Source of the DNA: an uncultured Burkholderiales bacterium
GTDB lineage: Bacteria; Pseudomonadota; Gammaproteobacteria; Burkholderiales; Burkholderiaceae_E
Direction: 5' to 3'
Length of the DNA stretch: 6,417 bases
NCBI GenBank assembly: GCA_903831925.1
Contig: CAIKZV010000428.1
Location: 1 to 6,417, forward strand
In this document: in pieces, positions 6,241-6,417 of the stretch
How the letters are laid out: each line of letters starts with the position of its first letter
How positions within the stretch are numbered: the stretch's first letter is position 1
Translations under genes and position numbers: made by a program
Notes under the pieces: model-generated
Databases searched by the model: none
Seen by the model: the letters and a program-made list of their open reading frames with translations, nothing else
Told to the model about the DNA's origin: nothing

Positions 6241-6263
6241 CGAGCCCCACCCGGGGCTCGTTT
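6241..6263 (+). terminator. Rho-independent terminator after the SDR gene
   Basis: Perfect 8-bp GC-rich stem CGAGCCCC (6241-6248) / GGGGCTCG (6253-6260) with a 4-nt ACCC loop, followed by a short TTT run (6261-6263). It lies 76 bp after the SDR stop. The T-tract is short, so efficiency is uncertain. On the reverse strand no T-run follows, so it should mainly serve the + strand. Confidence 0.68.
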
Positions 6264-6282
6264 CATCGAAGCGCCTTAGTGT

Positions 6283-6331
6283 GAAGCACCTCGTTGAAGC
6301 ACCTCACCGAAGCACCTCACCGAAGCACCTC
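6283..6331. repeat. 13-bp tandem repeat overlapping the acyl-CoA synthetase stop codon
   Basis: About 3.8 head-to-tail copies of GAAGCACCTCACC: 6283-6295 (ending GTT instead of ACC), 6296-6308, 6309-6321, and a partial copy at 6322-6331. A degenerate copy, GAAGCGCCTTAGT, lies at 6268-6280. On the reverse strand the unit boundary reads TGA, giving stops at 6330-6332, 6317-6319 and 6304-6306. Because 13 is not a multiple of three, these fall in all three frames. The first is the actual stop of the acyl-CoA synthetase. Confidence 0.9.
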
Positions 6332-6417
6332 AGGCAAGCGCCTTGGGCGGTGAATCGCGCAGCTCGCGACGCAAAATCTTGCCGACATTGCTCTTGGGCA
6401 ACTCGGCGCAAAACACG
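6330..6417 (-). CDS. AMP-dependent acyl-CoA synthetase, C-terminal fragment (FadD-like)
   Basis: Only the last 28 codons and the stop are inside the window; the gene continues beyond 6417. The reverse-strand translation contains ELPKSNVGKILRRELRD, the conserved C-terminal motif (A10) of the ANL adenylating superfamily. Its Lys in GKILRR is the catalytic lysine that acts in the adenylation step. The wording is very close to the end of E. coli FadD, so a long- or medium-chain fatty acyl-CoA ligase is most likely: fatty acid + ATP + CoA gives acyl-CoA + AMP + PPi. The tail (DSPPKALA) is short. It converges on the SDR gene. The fragment is too short to fix substrate or gene name. The TGA stop lies at the edge of a 13-bp tandem repeat array. 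Confidence 0.88.
   Translation of the reverse strand, partial: VFCAELPKSNVGKILRRELRDSPPKALA

Noticed and set aside
6283..6331. Tandem array as a CRISPR
   Set aside because: The units are only 13 bp, lie head to tail with no unique spacers, and no cas genes are present.

Overview
The window is GC-rich DNA with strong G/C preference at third codon positions and tightly packed genes. The protein families present are a K+-independent H+-pyrophosphatase, a periplasmic gamma-glutamyltransferase, a DHRS4-like SDR and a FadD-type acyl-CoA ligase. Together they suggest a chromosomal segment of a Gram-negative proteobacterium, most likely a betaproteobacterium of the Burkholderiales type. The taxonomic placement is inference. 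No phage, transposon, CRISPR, tRNA or rRNA signal was seen.

Layout: (1) 2-1780, + strand: the 3' part of hppA, a membrane-bound proton-pumping pyrophosphatase (from about TM6 to TM16), continuing in frame through a Pro/Ala-rich linker into an OmpA-like peptidoglycan-binding domain. (2) 1787-1834: a long perfect-arm hairpin between the convergent hppA and amidase genes. (3) 1846-3243, - strand: an amidase-signature hydrolase with an intact Lys/cis-Ser/Ser triad. (4) 3244-3399: a 156-bp divergent intergenic region with palindromic GATC/ATCGAT elements and a short direct repeat that creates two mini-ORFs. (5) 3406-5358, + strand: gamma-glutamyltransferase with a Sec signal peptide and an unusual Ser/Ala/Thr/Pro-rich insertion of about 50 residues in the small subunit. 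(6) 5400-6164, + strand: an SDR oxidoreductase 41 bp downstream with a strong RBS. (7) 6165-6329: an 11-bp tandem repeat, a terminator hairpin and a 13-bp tandem repeat. (8) 6330-6417, - strand: the C-terminus of a FadD-like acyl-CoA synthetase, whose stop codon lies inside the 13-bp repeat array.

How the genes may work together: hppA conserves pyrophosphate energy as a proton gradient, and the adjacent acyl-CoA synthetase class releases PPi, but no operon links the two. The amidase and GGT are divergently transcribed and both act on amide-type bonds (amides and gamma-glutamyl compounds), so a shared nitrogen-scavenging role is possible but unproven. The SDR may be co-transcribed with ggt (41-bp gap, no terminator seen), but its family and its acyl-CoA ligase neighbour fit lipid or carbonyl metabolism better. 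The most distinctive item is the HppA-OmpA fusion. Because both M-PPase termini are extracytoplasmic, the fused domain would sit in the periplasm, where it could contact peptidoglycan.
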